From an uncultured Actinomycetes bacterium (GTDB taxonomy: Bacteria > Actinomycetota > Actinomycetes > Nanopelagicales > Nanopelagicaceae), in assembly GCA_903863015.1 (NCBI GenBank), contig CAIPAI010000044.1, positions 51,253 to 115,252 on the forward strand: 64,000 bases of DNA, written 5' to 3'. The position numbers and the translations under genes are program-made. This document shows positions 25,038-34,887 of this stretch, in pieces (the first letter of the stretch is position 1; each line of letters opens with the position of its first letter). The notes beneath the pieces are model-generated. The model was given only the letters and a program-made list of their open reading frames with translations. It had not been told where the DNA came from and did not search any database.

Positions 25038-26336
25038 CTAGTTGAGGCGACGAATGATCGCTAGAAACATGGCGTCCGTACCGTCGCGATGTGGCCAGAG
25101 TTGCAAACTCGTACCTTGGTAGGGGGCGGGAAGCTCGATGGCTTCAAATGACTTATCCCGCAATACCCGCTCCAGCACCCCTTGGGTCTCTGCAATATGC
25201 GGCGAGCAGGTGACGTAAGCGACCACGCCACCTGGGCGCACGAGTTTGAGGGCCGAGATGAGCAACTTCTCCTGCAACGGAACCAAGCCGGCGAGATCAC
25301 GCAGATTCTTCCTCCATCGCGCTTCTGGTCGGCGACGCAGGGCCCCCAGTCCAGAACAAGGCGCGTCGACGAGCACCCGATCAAACGAGGCGGCCGGGAG
25401 GTCCATATCGGTGCCATCCATGACGCACACGTTCTCCGGATGGACCATGACATGTCGAACTAATTCTGCTCGATGAGGCGCCACCTCGTTCGCCGTCAGT
25501 TGCGCGCCCCGTTTCAAGCCAATCGCTTCAAGAAGCGCAGCTTTCCCGCCGGGTCCTGCGCAGAGATCAAGCCATCGATTATCTTGCCCGGAAATGGGAA
25601 TTTGAGTAGCAAGAATGGCGACCAATTGGGAGCCTTCGTCTTGCACACCTACTGCTCCGGTGTTGAGCCCAGCGATCTTCTTGAGTGAGCCGGACCAGCG
25701 ATAGGCGTAGGGAGAGAGCGCGCCTGCAGTGGCACCAGCGGACACCAATTCGCTGCCATCAGACCTACCGGGACGCGCGACGAGTGTGAGCGGAGCGGGC
25801 CTATTGTTCTCGGCAAGGATGAGTTCGCACTCCTCCCAACTGCCTAATGCGTCGCGATACGCATTGACGATCCATTCGGGGTGTGAGTAACGAATGGCAA
25901 GTGCTTCGCTTCTAGTAGTTCCTTCGCAGAGCCGAGAGATCCACTCTTCAATCTCCCGCTCCGAAACGCGTCGGAGAAGTGCATTGACAAATTTGGAACC
26001 TGATTGTCCGGATAGTTTGCGAGCAATATCGACACTGGTGTCCACTGCCGCATGGGGTGGAGTACGCATTGACAACAGTTGGTGACTTCCGGCCCGGAGT
26101 ACGGCGCGCACTTCGATATCCATTTCCATCACAGGCCGCGTTGAGACCGTATTGAGAATGCGATCATAGAGACCAAGCATGCGCAGAGTTCCGTAGGTAA
26201 GTTCTGTAGCAAAAGCTGCGTCGCGCTCCTCAAGATCCCTGATCATGGGAGGAAGGATCAGGTTTGCATAAGCATCATCGCGCTCTACCTTGACGAGTGC
26301 GTCTATCACTGTCATACGCGTACGGTCGATACTCAC
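25038..26336 (-). CDS. rsmB: 16S rRNA (cytosine-C5) methyltransferase RsmB
   Basis: 432 aa. The N-terminal NusB-like RNA-binding domain (about 1-135) precedes a SAM-dependent methyltransferase domain with LDLCAGPGGKAALL, VDAPCSGLGALRRRPEARW (the PC motif cysteine) and YVTCSPHIAE (the TC motif catalytic cysteine). It methylates C967-equivalent cytosine in 16S rRNA. The GTG start overlaps the fmt stop as GTGA. Confidence 0.95.
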   Translation of the reverse strand: MSIDRTRMTVIDALVKVERDDAYANLILPPMIRDLEERDAAFATELTYGTLRMLGLYDRILNTVSTRPVMEMDIEVRAVLRAGSHQLLSMRTPPHAAVDTSVDIARKLSGQSGSKFVNALLRRVSEREIEEWISRLCEGTTRSEALAIRYSHPEWIVNAYRDALGSWEECELILAENNRPAPLTLVARPGRSDGSELVSAGATAGALSPYAYRWSGSLKKIAGLNTGAVGVQDEGSQLVAILATQIPISGQDNRWLDLCAGPGGKAALLEAIGLKRGAQLTANEVAPHRAELVRHVMVHPENVCVMDGTDMDLPAASFDRVLVDAPCSGLGALRRRPEARWRKNLRDLAGLVPLQEKLLISALKLVRPGGVVAYVTCSPHIAETQGVLERVLRDKSFEAIELPAPYQGTSLQLWPHRDGTDAMFLAIIRRLN

Positions 26337-27241
26337 TCGAACCTCTCGCCTTGTGAAATTCGTGCCCCACGCAACCAGTCCGCTGCCGACATTTCACTCT
26401 TTCCGGCTGGGCGTAATCGACAGATCTCCACCGAGCCAAAGGCGCAACCCAGATACAACTTGTTCGCTTCGACGAGTATTTCACCGAGCGATAACTCGGG
26501 GTGTAGATCAGATTTCACGGCTTCTAGAACCGCGATCCGCTCGCCACGAAAGGAGGCAAAGGCAAGCGGGTGAAATGCCCGCACCTGGCGGGCGATTGCA
26601 TGTGCTGGTCGATCCCAGAATATCCGATGCTCGTCTTTAGAAATCTTTGGTGCATAGCTCGCCCCTTGAGAATCCTGCGCATGCGAGCGTAACGAACCAT
26701 CACCAATCCCTTTGAGGACATCTCCAAGTAACGGGATGCTTTGTAATGTGAGGGCACGAAGCAAATCATCACTTGTCTCTCGCGCACCTATCTCACGAGT
26801 TACTGACCCATAAATAGGACCAGTGTCCATACCATCGTCGAGCTGAAAAATAGTCACGCCCGTAATCTCATCACCGTTGAGGATCGCTCGTTGGACAGGG
26901 GCTGCTCCGCGAAGTTGCGGCAAGAGCGAGAAGTGAATATTGAGCCACCCGTGCCGAGGAATTGAAAGAACCTCGCTGGGACGTAGAGCTCCATAGGCAA
27001 CCACGACACCGATGTCTGGCTCTTTCTCAGTAAGCCATTCGATCAGTTCAGGTGTTGATTTGGAAGTTTTATAAGTTTCGACAGAGCGCTCGTGCGCCCA
27101 TTGAGCCACGGGCGAGGGTCTCAGTTCTCGCCCTCTACCCACTTGGGCATCCGGACGCGTGAGTACCCCCACCAGTTCAGAAGCCAAGAACTCTGCTACC
27201 GGCAGACCCACTTCGGGTGTCCCAGCAAAAAGAATGCGCAC
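26333..27241 (-). CDS. fmt: Methionyl-tRNA formyltransferase
   Basis: Formylates initiator Met-tRNA using 10-formyl-THF. 302 aa: RILFAGTPEVGLPVAEFL at the start, the catalytic Asn/His segment LNIHFSLLPQLRGAAPVQRAI and DTGPIY, with a C-terminal OB-like tRNA-binding domain. The GTG start comes directly after the def stop, so def and fmt, which act on the two ends of formyl-Met metabolism, are coupled. Confidence 0.96.
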   Translation of the reverse strand: MRILFAGTPEVGLPVAEFLASELVGVLTRPDAQVGRGRELRPSPVAQWAHERSVETYKTSKSTPELIEWLTEKEPDIGVVVAYGALRPSEVLSIPRHGWLNIHFSLLPQLRGAAPVQRAILNGDEITGVTIFQLDDGMDTGPIYGSVTREIGARETSDDLLRALTLQSIPLLGDVLKGIGDGSLRSHAQDSQGASYAPKISKDEHRIFWDRPAHAIARQVRAFHPLAFASFRGERIAVLEAVKSDLHPELSLGEILVEANKLYLGCAFGSVEICRLRPAGKSEMSAADWLRGARISQGERFE

Positions 27242-27778
27242 TTAGAAAGGCCCTGAATGAGGTGAGACTTTAATCGTTGGAGCACTTTCGTTAAACCACT
27301 CTGATTCGCGGATAGCCTTCATCGCTTCTTTGCGGAGAGCGGTATCGAGGCGATCGATAAAGAGAATGCCGTCGAGATGATCGGTTTCGTGTTGAATCGC
27401 GCGGGCAAGCAATTCGCTGCCTTCGACAGTGATCGGATCGCCAAACATATTAAAGCCTTTCGCAACAACTCTCATCGCGCGAGGGGTGTTGTAGAGCAAA
27501 CCAGGAAATGAAAGACAACCTTCGTCGCCCTCTTGTTCATCGTCGGAGAGATCAAGGGTCGGGTTAATGAGATGACCTAACTCATCATCTACATCCCAAA
27601 CAAATACTCGCAAACCCACACCGATCTGAGGAGCGGCCAAGCCAGCGCCTGGGGCATCCAACATCGTTTCGGTGAGGTCCTGTACCAGTTTGCGCAACTC
27701 TTTGTCGTAGTCAACGACAGCCAAGGCGGGAGTGGAGAGCACAGGATCGCCAAAGAGACGAACAGGTTGAATCGCCAA
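27242..27778 (-). CDS. def: Peptide deformylase
   Basis: Removes the N-formyl group from nascent proteins. The three metal-enzyme motifs are intact: GAGLAAPQIG, EGCLSFPG (Cys ligand) and QHETDHLDG (HExxH). From TTG 27778 the protein is 178 aa and AAAGGA lies seven bases upstream. An alternative TTG at 27793 would place that SD inside the gene. It is first of def-fmt-rsmB(-rpe). Confidence 0.93.
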   Translation of the reverse strand: MAIQPVRLFGDPVLSTPALAVVDYDKELRKLVQDLTETMLDAPGAGLAAPQIGVGLRVFVWDVDDELGHLINPTLDLSDDEQEGDEGCLSFPGLLYNTPRAMRVVAKGFNMFGDPITVEGSELLARAIQHETDHLDGILFIDRLDTALRKEAMKAIRESEWFNESAPTIKVSPHSGPF

Positions 27779-27812
27779 GTGAGGTCCTTTCAAATATCCA
27801 GCCAGCGCTCGC

Positions 27813-28589
27813 CTAGTCTAAGCCCCGCACCCGCTCCAATTCGCCTTGCGGCGCCGGCACATAGGTGTTGCCAATCGGGCCGTGACGCAAGACCAGCATC
27901 GTGGATCCGTCGTGGGAGAAAACAGGTCCGTGATTGGTATCAGAACCCGCTGGATGTGAAAGATAATCGCCGGTTCGCATGACTCCAAATGAGGTACTCA
28001 TGGAGCCAGTGAGGATGAAGATTTCTTCACTAAAAGTATGCCACTCATCAAAAGGGCTATCCCATCCAGGCAAGACGCCCAGTATGCCCGCTCCAAAATC
28101 GTCATGGTCACCGAGTGGTTTGCGTGCAGCTCCAGCAGGAAGATCTTTAACGACGGCCGAGCGCCATTGCACGGTGCTGACGTGAGTTATCACCGCAGGC
28201 TGGTGCGAAGGCGACACTTGCGCATCGCATTCTCCTTCGACCGTGAGGAAAAGTTCGCTCTGTTGCAAGACTTCCATACGCGGAAATTCACCACCAGGAA
28301 AGACCTCTATAAAAAGTCCTTGAGCGAAATCTCCCTGTGCAGTTCGCACGCTACCTTTGATGAGATATGCGCGCACGTGGGCGCCAACTTGATGTGCCTC
28401 AACGATTGCGCCTGCAGGAATGGAGGCAACTCTCGTCCATCCCGAGCCATCGACTTCTGCCATACGACCACTTTGGGAAGTTGCCCCTTCTGCTAGCGAC
28501 CGCGATTCCAGAACCAGTCCTCCGAGTGTTGTAGGCACGGTAGGTGCGTCCGCGAGATGAACGAAATCTATCCACACTCTTCCCATCAT
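27813..28589 (-). CDS. Cupin-fold protein (two-domain, DUF4437-like)
   Basis: 258 aa with two cupin-like halves. The first half has VEAHQVGAHVRAYLIKGSV, the second WHTFSEEIFILTGSM followed by YLSHPAGSDTNHGP, giving the His/Glu metal-ligand pattern of cupins. The function is unknown; ChrR-type anti-sigma or dioxygenase-like roles cannot be distinguished. The ATG overlaps the priA stop by 4 bp, and the def start is 34 bp downstream. Confidence 0.65.
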   Translation of the reverse strand: MMGRVWIDFVHLADAPTVPTTLGGLVLESRSLAEGATSQSGRMAEVDGSGWTRVASIPAGAIVEAHQVGAHVRAYLIKGSVRTAQGDFAQGLFIEVFPGGEFPRMEVLQQSELFLTVEGECDAQVSPSHQPAVITHVSTVQWRSAVVKDLPAGAARKPLGDHDDFGAGILGVLPGWDSPFDEWHTFSEEIFILTGSMSTSFGVMRTGDYLSHPAGSDTNHGPVFSHDGSTMLVLRHGPIGNTYVPAPQGELERVRGLD

Positions 28590-30457
28590 TGAACCCTTTC
28601 ATCTATTCGATAAGGCGCGAAGCGAAATGAGAATTTACGTTTACCAAGACTGGCAGCATCGCGCTCACTTCGTAAGTACTCTCGCAACACGGGTGCCAGA
28701 CTCCATTCGCACGTCAGCACTGCTCGGTCTGCAGTGCCGAGGACTCGCACTCCCGGGGGCACCTCAGCAATAGGCGCGGGACTCATCACGGCTGAAGCAA
28801 CGGCCGGTGGCAATTGCAATTCACTGCGTTCAGACATCTCTCTATGAAAGACCTCAAGAGAGTTCGGCACTACCAAGGACCTTACAACGGGGTGCACATC
28901 CGGTAGGGAAGCAAACACTTCACCGTCGTCCATCAACAGCGAGACTGAATATTTCCATCTTCGACGTAAATCCTGGATCGCATCGAGCTCTCCGCGTGCC
29001 GCCAAGAATTCACCGTCAAGCAAGATCACCGCGGCATACCCATGCGCAACGTTTGGTTCACAACCACTGGTAGCCACGACAATTCGTGGTGAATCGTCTA
29101 TCTCTTCGATTCGTCTATCTGCGGTGGAACTCTGTACCGGGATCCCCGGAAATGCCTTACCTAATTCCTCCACGGTGCGTTCGCTTCCAATTCCTAGCGG
29201 GCGCAGCCTTTGATCCTGGCATTCTCCGCATCTCCACTCGACCGTGGTCTTTTCGCAGAGCGCGCACGAAGGGAGCGATTGAATCGAAGCCAATACGAGT
29301 GGTCCTCCGCAAGCACAGAGCGCACGATTCCGGCACGAGTGGCAGAGCAATCCTGGCGTGTGACCTTTGCGCGCGACCGTTACTAGTACCGGACCGGATT
29401 TAAGTCCCTTTCGCATCGCGCCCCACGCTGCGGTAGGTATGCGAATACCCGAACTGTCTGTGTGCACTCGCGGACGTGGGATGTCTGAATTCAATACATG
29501 CATCTCCCCCGAATCGATTTCAGAGAGACGAGCGAGTGGCACAGTCGGAGCGTAAATAAGTAGACCAATGCCCATCGATCGAATATTTGAGATGCCTGAT
29601 GCGCTCCACCCTGGCGAACGTGGCTCTTGATACGCGTGATCTTCCTCATCCACCAACACGATCACGTCGTAGCTTCCGCGTGCAAAGAGCGCTCCTCGCG
29701 TACCGATCGTCAGCGGCAGATCAGCACGTTCTGAAATAAGGTAATTCCGATAGCGTCGTTGTGGCGAAAGACCCGAATGCAAAATATTTGATTGAATGCC
29801 ACGCATACTGAAAAGTTCGTCAGCAATTTCGACATCTCGTTGGTCTGGATAGATCAATAATACTTTGAGTTGGCGTCGCACCATCTCCGAGATCGCGTCA
29901 GAGATAGTGTGACGATGGCTCTCGCCCTGTTGATTGAGAAGCAGAGCGTGCGGGGCTTTGCCAGCCACGGCAGCTGCCACAAAAGATTCGACCCGAGCGG
30001 GTAGAGGAGCAGGCGCTAACCCCTCAGATACGGTTCCTTGATAAGTGAGCGCATCCTTCTCTCCGCGTGCATGCCTTGGAGGCACTGCGGAGCGGAAGAG
30101 ATCCCAAAAGGTACCGACGTAATACTCTCGACACTGCTCGATCAACTTGAGTAGTTCGGCCGTCAGAATAGGAATGGGAGAAGTGACCGAAGAAATGGCC
30201 TTGAGCGATTGATGCAACGAGGCCTCACCGCGTTCGATGATGACTCCGTCGCAGAGTCGTCCGGAGAAAGGCACACGCACCAAGATGCCGGGAAGGGCGA
30301 TCGCCTCCCACTTGGCCGGCACTAAGTAATCAAATGGTCGATCGAGATGAACCACTCCCGTATCTACCAAGACACGTGCAATCGGCGCTTGTAGGGCGAC
30401 TGGCAGCGCTGTGCGCCGCCGCTTCGGAGCGGTGGAGATTAACTCCAACGGCTCCAT
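28586..30457 (-). CDS. priA: Primosomal protein N' (PriA), actinobacterial type without P-loop
   Basis: 623 aa replication-restart protein. The N-terminal 3'-DNA-binding domain (about 25-110) is recognisable, and the eight zinc-binding cysteines appear as CHSC, CAC, CALC and CGEC within residues 395-440. The helicase P-loop (GxGKT) is missing: LLLNQQGESHRHT stands at its place near residue 175, and the DEEH motif is DEEDHAYQEP. Actinobacterial PriA proteins are known to lack helicase motifs, so this is normal for the lineage rather than decay. It follows metK directly. Confidence 0.9.
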   Translation of the reverse strand: MEPLELISTAPKRRRTALPVALQAPIARVLVDTGVVHLDRPFDYLVPAKWEAIALPGILVRVPFSGRLCDGVIIERGEASLHQSLKAISSVTSPIPILTAELLKLIEQCREYYVGTFWDLFRSAVPPRHARGEKDALTYQGTVSEGLAPAPLPARVESFVAAAVAGKAPHALLLNQQGESHRHTISDAISEMVRRQLKVLLIYPDQRDVEIADELFSMRGIQSNILHSGLSPQRRYRNYLISERADLPLTIGTRGALFARGSYDVIVLVDEEDHAYQEPRSPGWSASGISNIRSMGIGLLIYAPTVPLARLSEIDSGEMHVLNSDIPRPRVHTDSSGIRIPTAAWGAMRKGLKSGPVLVTVARKGHTPGLLCHSCRNRALCACGGPLVLASIQSLPSCALCEKTTVEWRCGECQDQRLRPLGIGSERTVEELGKAFPGIPVQSSTADRRIEEIDDSPRIVVATSGCEPNVAHGYAAVILLDGEFLAARGELDAIQDLRRRWKYSVSLLMDDGEVFASLPDVHPVVRSLVVPNSLEVFHREMSERSELQLPPAVASAVMSPAPIAEVPPGVRVLGTADRAVLTCEWSLAPVLREYLRSERDAASLGKRKFSFRFAPYRIDERVQ

Positions 30458-30459
30458 AA

Positions 30460-31653
30460 TTAACCCTTGACTGCAGCCTTCAACGCATCAGCACGGTTAG
30501 TCAATTCCCATGTGAAATGGGGAAGCTCACGCCCGAAGTGACCATATGCGCTTGTCGCTGAGTAGATAGGCCGAAGAAGATCTAGATCGCGGATGATCGC
30601 TGCCGGGCGCAAATCAAATACCTGCGCAACCGCTGCTTGAATCTGCTCTACGGGAACTACGCCCGTACCGAAAGTTTCCACGAAGAGGCCGACTGGCTGC
30701 GCCTTGCCAATGGCATACGCAACTTGAACTTCACAGCGGCGGGCAAGCCCAGCAGCAACGACATTCTTTGCTACCCAACGCATGGCATATGCCGCAGAAC
30801 GATCGACCTTTGAAGGATCTTTACCGCTAAATGCGCCACCTCCGTGACGTGCCATGCCGCCATAGGTGTCGACGATGATTTTGCGACCGGTAAGACCCAC
30901 ATCTCCCATTGGTCCGCCGATGACGAACCGACCCGTGGGGTTAATCAGCATTCTGGCGCCTTTGGAATCAATATCTACCAACGCCAATTCAGGCTCGATG
31001 ACATGCTTAATGACATCGGGACCGAGCAGATTTTCTAAACTGATTTTGTCGGCATGCTGGCTGGACACGACAACTGTGTCGATTCGCACAGGAGTGTCCC
31101 CGTCGTACTCGATGGTGACTTGGGTTTTACCGTCTGGGCGTAAGTAAGGAAGCATTTCCGTGTGACGCACTTCTGCTAAGCGTTGTGCGAGACGATGGGC
31201 AAGGGCGATAGGCAACGGCATAAGTTCAGGAGTGTCGTCGCATGCGTAACCAAACATCAAACCTTGATCCCCAGCGCCCTGGAGGTCAAGTGGATCTACA
31301 CCAGCACCCACGCGATGTTCAAAAGCATCGTTCACACCCTGGGCAATATCTTGAGATTGTTGTCCAATCGAAACTGACACACCACACGATGCTCCATCAA
31401 AACCTTTATCTGAAGAGTCGTAACCGATCTGCAACACCTTCTTGCGCACAATCTCAGCTACGTCGGCATATCCGTTCGTGGTCACCTCACCAGCCACATG
31501 TACCTGGCCTGTCGTGATGAGTGTCTCTACCGCTACCCGACTCTTGGGATCTTGGCGAAGAAGGTCATCGAGGATCGCATCTGAAATCTGATCTGCGATC
31601 TTGTCGGGATGGCCTTCGGTGACTGATTCGGAGGTGAAGAGACGATTAGACAT
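30460..31653 (-). CDS. metK: S-adenosylmethionine synthetase
   Basis: Makes SAM from methionine and ATP. 397 aa with the family signatures [31 protein letters not shown] and the P-loop-like [16 protein letters not shown]. Length is normal. No SAM riboswitch can fit, because coaBC ends four bases upstream. ATG 31653 has TAATCT six bases upstream, overlapping the coaBC end, implying a leaderless internal promoter. Confidence 0.97.
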   Translation of the reverse strand: MSNRLFTSESVTEGHPDKIADQISDAILDDLLRQDPKSRVAVETLITTGQVHVAGEVTTNGYADVAEIVRKKVLQIGYDSSDKGFDGASCGVSVSIGQQSQDIAQGVNDAFEHRVGAGVDPLDLQGAGDQGLMFGYACDDTPELMPLPIALAHRLAQRLAEVRHTEMLPYLRPDGKTQVTIEYDGDTPVRIDTVVVSSQHADKISLENLLGPDVIKHVIEPELALVDIDSKGARMLINPTGRFVIGGPMGDVGLTGRKIIVDTYGGMARHGGGAFSGKDPSKVDRSAAYAMRWVAKNVVAAGLARRCEVQVAYAIGKAQPVGLFVETFGTGVVPVEQIQAAVAQVFDLRPAAIIRDLDLLRPIYSATSAYGHFGRELPHFTWELTNRADALKAAVKG

Positions 31654-31657
31654 TGGG

Positions 31658-32869
31658 CTAGATTAGCCTCTCTTTGAGGTGATCAAGTACGACGTGCGAG
31701 AGCGTGTCTTTACTCATTCTCTCAAGGCCAATGGATTCTTTCCCATCAGGCCCAAAGATGAGAGTTGCCTGGTTCTCTTCCTCACCAAAAACTTGCCCGC
31801 CAGAGACATCGTTCATGACGAGTAGATCAACCGGCTTACGGCGCAATTTCGCGATGGCGAGCTCCATCGGCGTGCGTTCATCTCCTGTTTCGGCAGCAAA
31901 TCCCACGAGATAGGCGCCCTTTTTGAGCGCTTCGCGACCCGCACAGAGCGAGGCAAGGATGTCTACGTTGGCTTCAAGATCGATAGTTAAACCGACTCCT
32001 GAATCTTTCTTAATTTTTGATGCAGAGACGCTCTTCGGACGAAAATCAGCAACGGCTGCTGCCATGATCACAACGTCATTGCCAGCAACCGAATTCCAGA
32101 CGCTCTCATTCATCTCTTCTGCTGTCGACACACGTTGTATCTGAATCTTGGGGTCAAGTGCTGCCAGCAGGGTGGATTCGACGTGTGCTGCTATCAGCGT
32201 AACGACGGCTCCGCGAGCCGATGCTGCTCGAGCTAGCGCGACTCCCTGCTTGCCTGAAGAATTATTTCCCACATAGCGCACCGGATCGATCTTCTCCCTA
32301 GTGCCACCAGCCGTGATCATCACACGCTTACCCGCATAATCCTGTGGCATCACCAAAGAGAGCGCACGCTCTACGATTTGCAGAGGTTCAGGCAACCGTC
32401 CAACGCCGCTATCGCTACCGGTGAGTCGACCCACTGCTGGGTCAATTACATGGACGCCACGACGTTTTAGCGTTGCAATGTTCTCTTGAACAGATGCGTT
32501 CTCCCACATTTCGGTATGCATAGCGGGGGCTAACAGAATGGGAGCGCGCGTAACCAACAACGTCGAAGTGAGTAGGTCGTCGGCGCTTCCTTGAGCGAAA
32601 CGAGAAATGGTATTTGCTGTTGCAGGAGCAACGACGATTAAGTCAGCGCCCTGCCCAAGAGCCACGTGCGCAACCTCATCTACTCGCTCCCAGACGATGG
32701 TAGTGACCGGCTCCCCGGAGAGCGCCTCGAAGGTCGCAGCTCCGACAAATTTCAAAGCAGATGGTGTGGGAATAACCCGTACTGAATGGCCTAATTCTTT
32801 TAAGCGCCGGACAACTTCGCAAGCCTTATAGGCTGCGATTCCACCAGAGACACCGACAATTATTCTCAT
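31658..32869 (-). CDS. coaBC: Bifunctional phosphopantothenoylcysteine synthetase/decarboxylase
   Basis: Two coenzyme A steps in one protein of 403 aa. The N-terminal CoaC flavoprotein domain has [19 protein letters not shown], the PASANT-like [12 protein letters not shown] and PAMHTEMW. The C-terminal CoaB domain has [24 protein letters not shown] and the AAAVADFRP and KIKK segments. It sits between rpoZ and metK, the standard actinobacterial order. Confidence 0.96.
   Translation of the reverse strand: MRIIVGVSGGIAAYKACEVVRRLKELGHSVRVIPTPSALKFVGAATFEALSGEPVTTIVWERVDEVAHVALGQGADLIVVAPATANTISRFAQGSADDLLTSTLLVTRAPILLAPAMHTEMWENASVQENIATLKRRGVHVIDPAVGRLTGSDSGVGRLPEPLQIVERALSLVMPQDYAGKRVMITAGGTREKIDPVRYVGNNSSGKQGVALARAASARGAVVTLIAAHVESTLLAALDPKIQIQRVSTAEEMNESVWNSVAGNDVVIMAAAVADFRPKSVSASKIKKDSGVGLTIDLEANVDILASLCAGREALKKGAYLVGFAAETGDERTPMELAIAKLRRKPVDLLVMNDVSGGQVFGEEENQATLIFGPDGKESIGLERMSKDTLSHVVLDHLKERLI
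31660..31665 (-). promoter_or_regulatory. Putative -10 box TAATCT for leaderless metK mRNA
   Basis: Overlaps the coaBC stop codon and ends six bases before ATG 31653. Confidence 0.4.
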
Positions 32870-32911
32870 GAACGAATCTTTACCAATTCGTTTTCATCAA
32901 GCGTTTCGTAC

Positions 32912-33169
32912 TTAGACGATATCGAGAGGCTCCGAAGTCACAAGGCCCTCATTGATCTCGCGTAGAGCGATGGAGAGTGGCTTCTCGTGAACATGGGTCT
33001 CAACTAGTGGTCCCACGTATTCAAGGAGACCCTCGCCCAATTGCGAGTAGTACGAATTGATCTGACGGGCACGCTTTGCCGCATAGAGAACGAGGCTGTA
33101 CTTGGAATCTGTCTTCTCCAAGAGCTCATCGATCGGTGGATTCGTAATACCTTCTGCGATTTGCGACAC
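32912..33169 (-). CDS. rpoZ: RNA polymerase omega subunit
   Basis: 85 aa from GTG 33169, which has AGGGAAGG upstream; this gives the usual N-terminus, ending in [28 protein letters not shown]. Omega assists assembly of the beta' subunit. A frame extending to 33196 reaches into the short gmk-rpoZ gap and is not favoured. It follows gmk by 30 bases. Confidence 0.93.
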   Translation of the reverse strand: MSQIAEGITNPPIDELLEKTDSKYSLVLYAAKRARQINSYYSQLGEGLLEYVGPLVETHVHEKPLSIALREINEGLVTSEPLDIV

Positions 33170-33199
33170 GGGTGCCTTCCCTACTTTGTGGGCCAAACT

Positions 33200-33766
33200 C
33201 TACGACTGGGCTAAGGCTACCAGCGCGGAGACCACCTCTTTGACCTCAGAGTTGACGATGAGGTGGTCGAACTCCTCTTGGGCGGCCAACTCCTCCCGAG
33301 CGTGAGCCAATCTGCGCTCAATCACCCCTTCATCCTCGGTCCCCCGGCCTGTCAGGCGGCGAACCAGTTCCTCCCAACTCGGTGGGGCTAGGAAGACCAG
33401 AGTGGCCTCGATCCCGCTCGCACGGACCTGACGGGCCCCCTGGAGGTCGATCTCCAGCAGCACATCTCGCCCGGCTGAGAGCTCCCGCGCGACCGAGTCT
33501 CGTGGAGTTCCGTAACGGTACCCAGCGAAGTTGGCCCACTCTAAAAAGGCGTCCCGGGAGATCTCTTGATCGAATTGGGCATCAGAGAGAAAGGAGTAAT
33601 GGGTGCCATCAACCTCCCCCGCACGGGGCGAACGGGTAGTGGCACTCACGCTAAGCCAAAGGCCAGGCCAATCAGTGGGGAAATCTCGCAGATGTCTCAC
33701 GACGGTGGACTTGCCTACACCGCTGGGACCAGAGAGCACAATCAATCTTCCTTGGCGTCCTGGCAT
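33200..33766 (-). CDS. gmk: Guanylate kinase
   Basis: Phosphorylates GMP to GDP. 188 aa with the P-loop [10 protein letters not shown] at residues 12-21, the GMP-binding [17 protein letters not shown] and [11 protein letters not shown]. It is preceded by mihF (29 bp) and followed by rpoZ, the conserved actinobacterial trio. Confidence 0.97.
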   Translation of the reverse strand: MPGRQGRLIVLSGPSGVGKSTVVRHLRDFPTDWPGLWLSVSATTRSPRAGEVDGTHYSFLSDAQFDQEISRDAFLEWANFAGYRYGTPRDSVARELSAGRDVLLEIDLQGARQVRASGIEATLVFLAPPSWEELVRRLTGRGTEDEGVIERRLAHAREELAAQEEFDHLIVNSEVKEVVSALVALAQS

Positions 33767-33795
33767 AGAGAAATCATTGCACAGGATTGAGGATG

Positions 33796-34110
33796 TTACT
33801 TCGCAAACTCCTCGAGGAGGGCCGCGATCTGCTTAGCGCCCAGCCCGCGTATGCGTCGACTATTGGCGATGCCCACTTTCTCCATGACTGCTGCAGCCTT
33901 CACTTTGCCGACGCCCGGCATTGATTCGAGAAGAGCGATCACGCGCATCTTTCCGATCGCATCATTGGTGGCGCCTTCTGCAATGACCTCAGCTAGTGAA
34001 ACATTTGATTGCTTTAGGCGCGCCTTCAGTTCAGCGCGTTCTCGGCGCGAGGCAGCGGCCTTCTCCAATGCTGCAGTTCTTTGCTCAGGAGTTAAAAAAG
34101 GAAGTGCCAC
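33796..34110 (-). CDS. mihF: Actinobacterial integration host factor (mIHF)
   Basis: 104 aa nucleoid-associated protein. The C-terminal helix-two-turn-helix [18 protein letters not shown] followed by [10 protein letters not shown] is the signature of mIHF, a lineage marker unrelated to proteobacterial IHF. It binds and bends DNA without strong sequence preference. The GTG start has TTGGAG upstream, and the gene has its own 65-bp leader behind pyrF. Confidence 0.95.
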   Translation of the reverse strand: MALPFLTPEQRTAALEKAAASRRERAELKARLKQSNVSLAEVIAEGATNDAIGKMRVIALLESMPGVGKVKAAAVMEKVGIANSRRIRGLGAKQIAALLEEFAK

Positions 34111-34175
34111 GGTGCTCCAATCGTTACTTACAAGTTAGCAGTGAGAAGTGAAGCGCGCCTACTCAAGCAATACAA

Positions 34176-34886
34176 CTACTCGAGGCCTGCAATTATTTCA
34201 GCCAAACCTTCTGACATCAAATGTGGTGAGTGCGGATTCCATAAAGAAGTTATTGGCCTACCGATAACGACCAGGTCAGCGCCGTGCGATAAAGCTTCTG
34301 CGGGCGTCGCGACGCGCTCTTGATCATCTTGGGTACTGCCAGGAGGACGAACTCCAGGTGTGAGGAGATGAATCTCACGCGGCAAAACCTCTCTCAGCAT
34401 TCTCACTTCGTGCGGCGAACAGACAATCGCACGCGCCCCAGCCTGTACTGCAGAGATTGCCAAACCTTTCACCAAAAGCGAAATATCGGAAAGAAAACCC
34501 ATCTCTTCCAAGTCACCAGGCGCGAGCGACGTCAACACCGTCACTGCAGTAATGCGCGTGTCAGGTAAAGCTTTTGTCGCGGCCGAAATCATGGCGGCTC
34601 CGCCTGAGGCATGAACCGTCAAGTACGTCGGAGTAAGCCCAGCAACAGAACGCGCAGCCCCCGCCACAGTATTTGGGATGTCGTGCAACTTGAGATCGAG
34701 AAATAGTTGGGCGCCGTGTGCATGCTCCATGACGGCGGCAACCCCACTCACACCAAAGCGGGTGAAGAATTCCAATCCCAATTTCATGGTTGAAATGTGA
34801 GGTGAAGTAAGCGCTACCCATTCCTTTGCGATATCTATTTCATTCGTATCTAATGCGATAGCTATGGGTGCTCGGCTTGCGGTCAT
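34176..34886 (-). CDS. pyrF: Orotidine 5'-phosphate decarboxylase
   Basis: Final step to UMP. 236 aa; the catalytic LFLDLKLHDIPNTV carries the Asp-Lys-Asp charge network and GVRPPGS with VIGRPI forms the phosphate site, as in group 1 enzymes. ATG 34886 lies one base after the pyrD stop with GAAAGG upstream, so the longer reading frame into pyrD is rejected. Last gene of the pyr operon. Confidence 0.95.
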   Translation of the reverse strand: MTASRAPIAIALDTNEIDIAKEWVALTSPHISTMKLGLEFFTRFGVSGVAAVMEHAHGAQLFLDLKLHDIPNTVAGAARSVAGLTPTYLTVHASGGAAMISAATKALPDTRITAVTVLTSLAPGDLEEMGFLSDISLLVKGLAISAVQAGARAIVCSPHEVRMLREVLPREIHLLTPGVRPPGSTQDDQERVATPAEALSHGADLVVIGRPITSLWNPHSPHLMSEGLAEIIAGLE

Positions 34887-34887
34887 T

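Noticed and set aside
28586..30457. priA as a decayed pseudogene because Walker A is missing
   Set aside because: The frame is intact, the zinc cysteines are conserved and loss of helicase motifs is normal for actinobacterial PriA.
31654..31657. SAM riboswitch before metK
   Set aside because: Only four bases separate metK from coaBC and no SAM-aptamer motif is seen.
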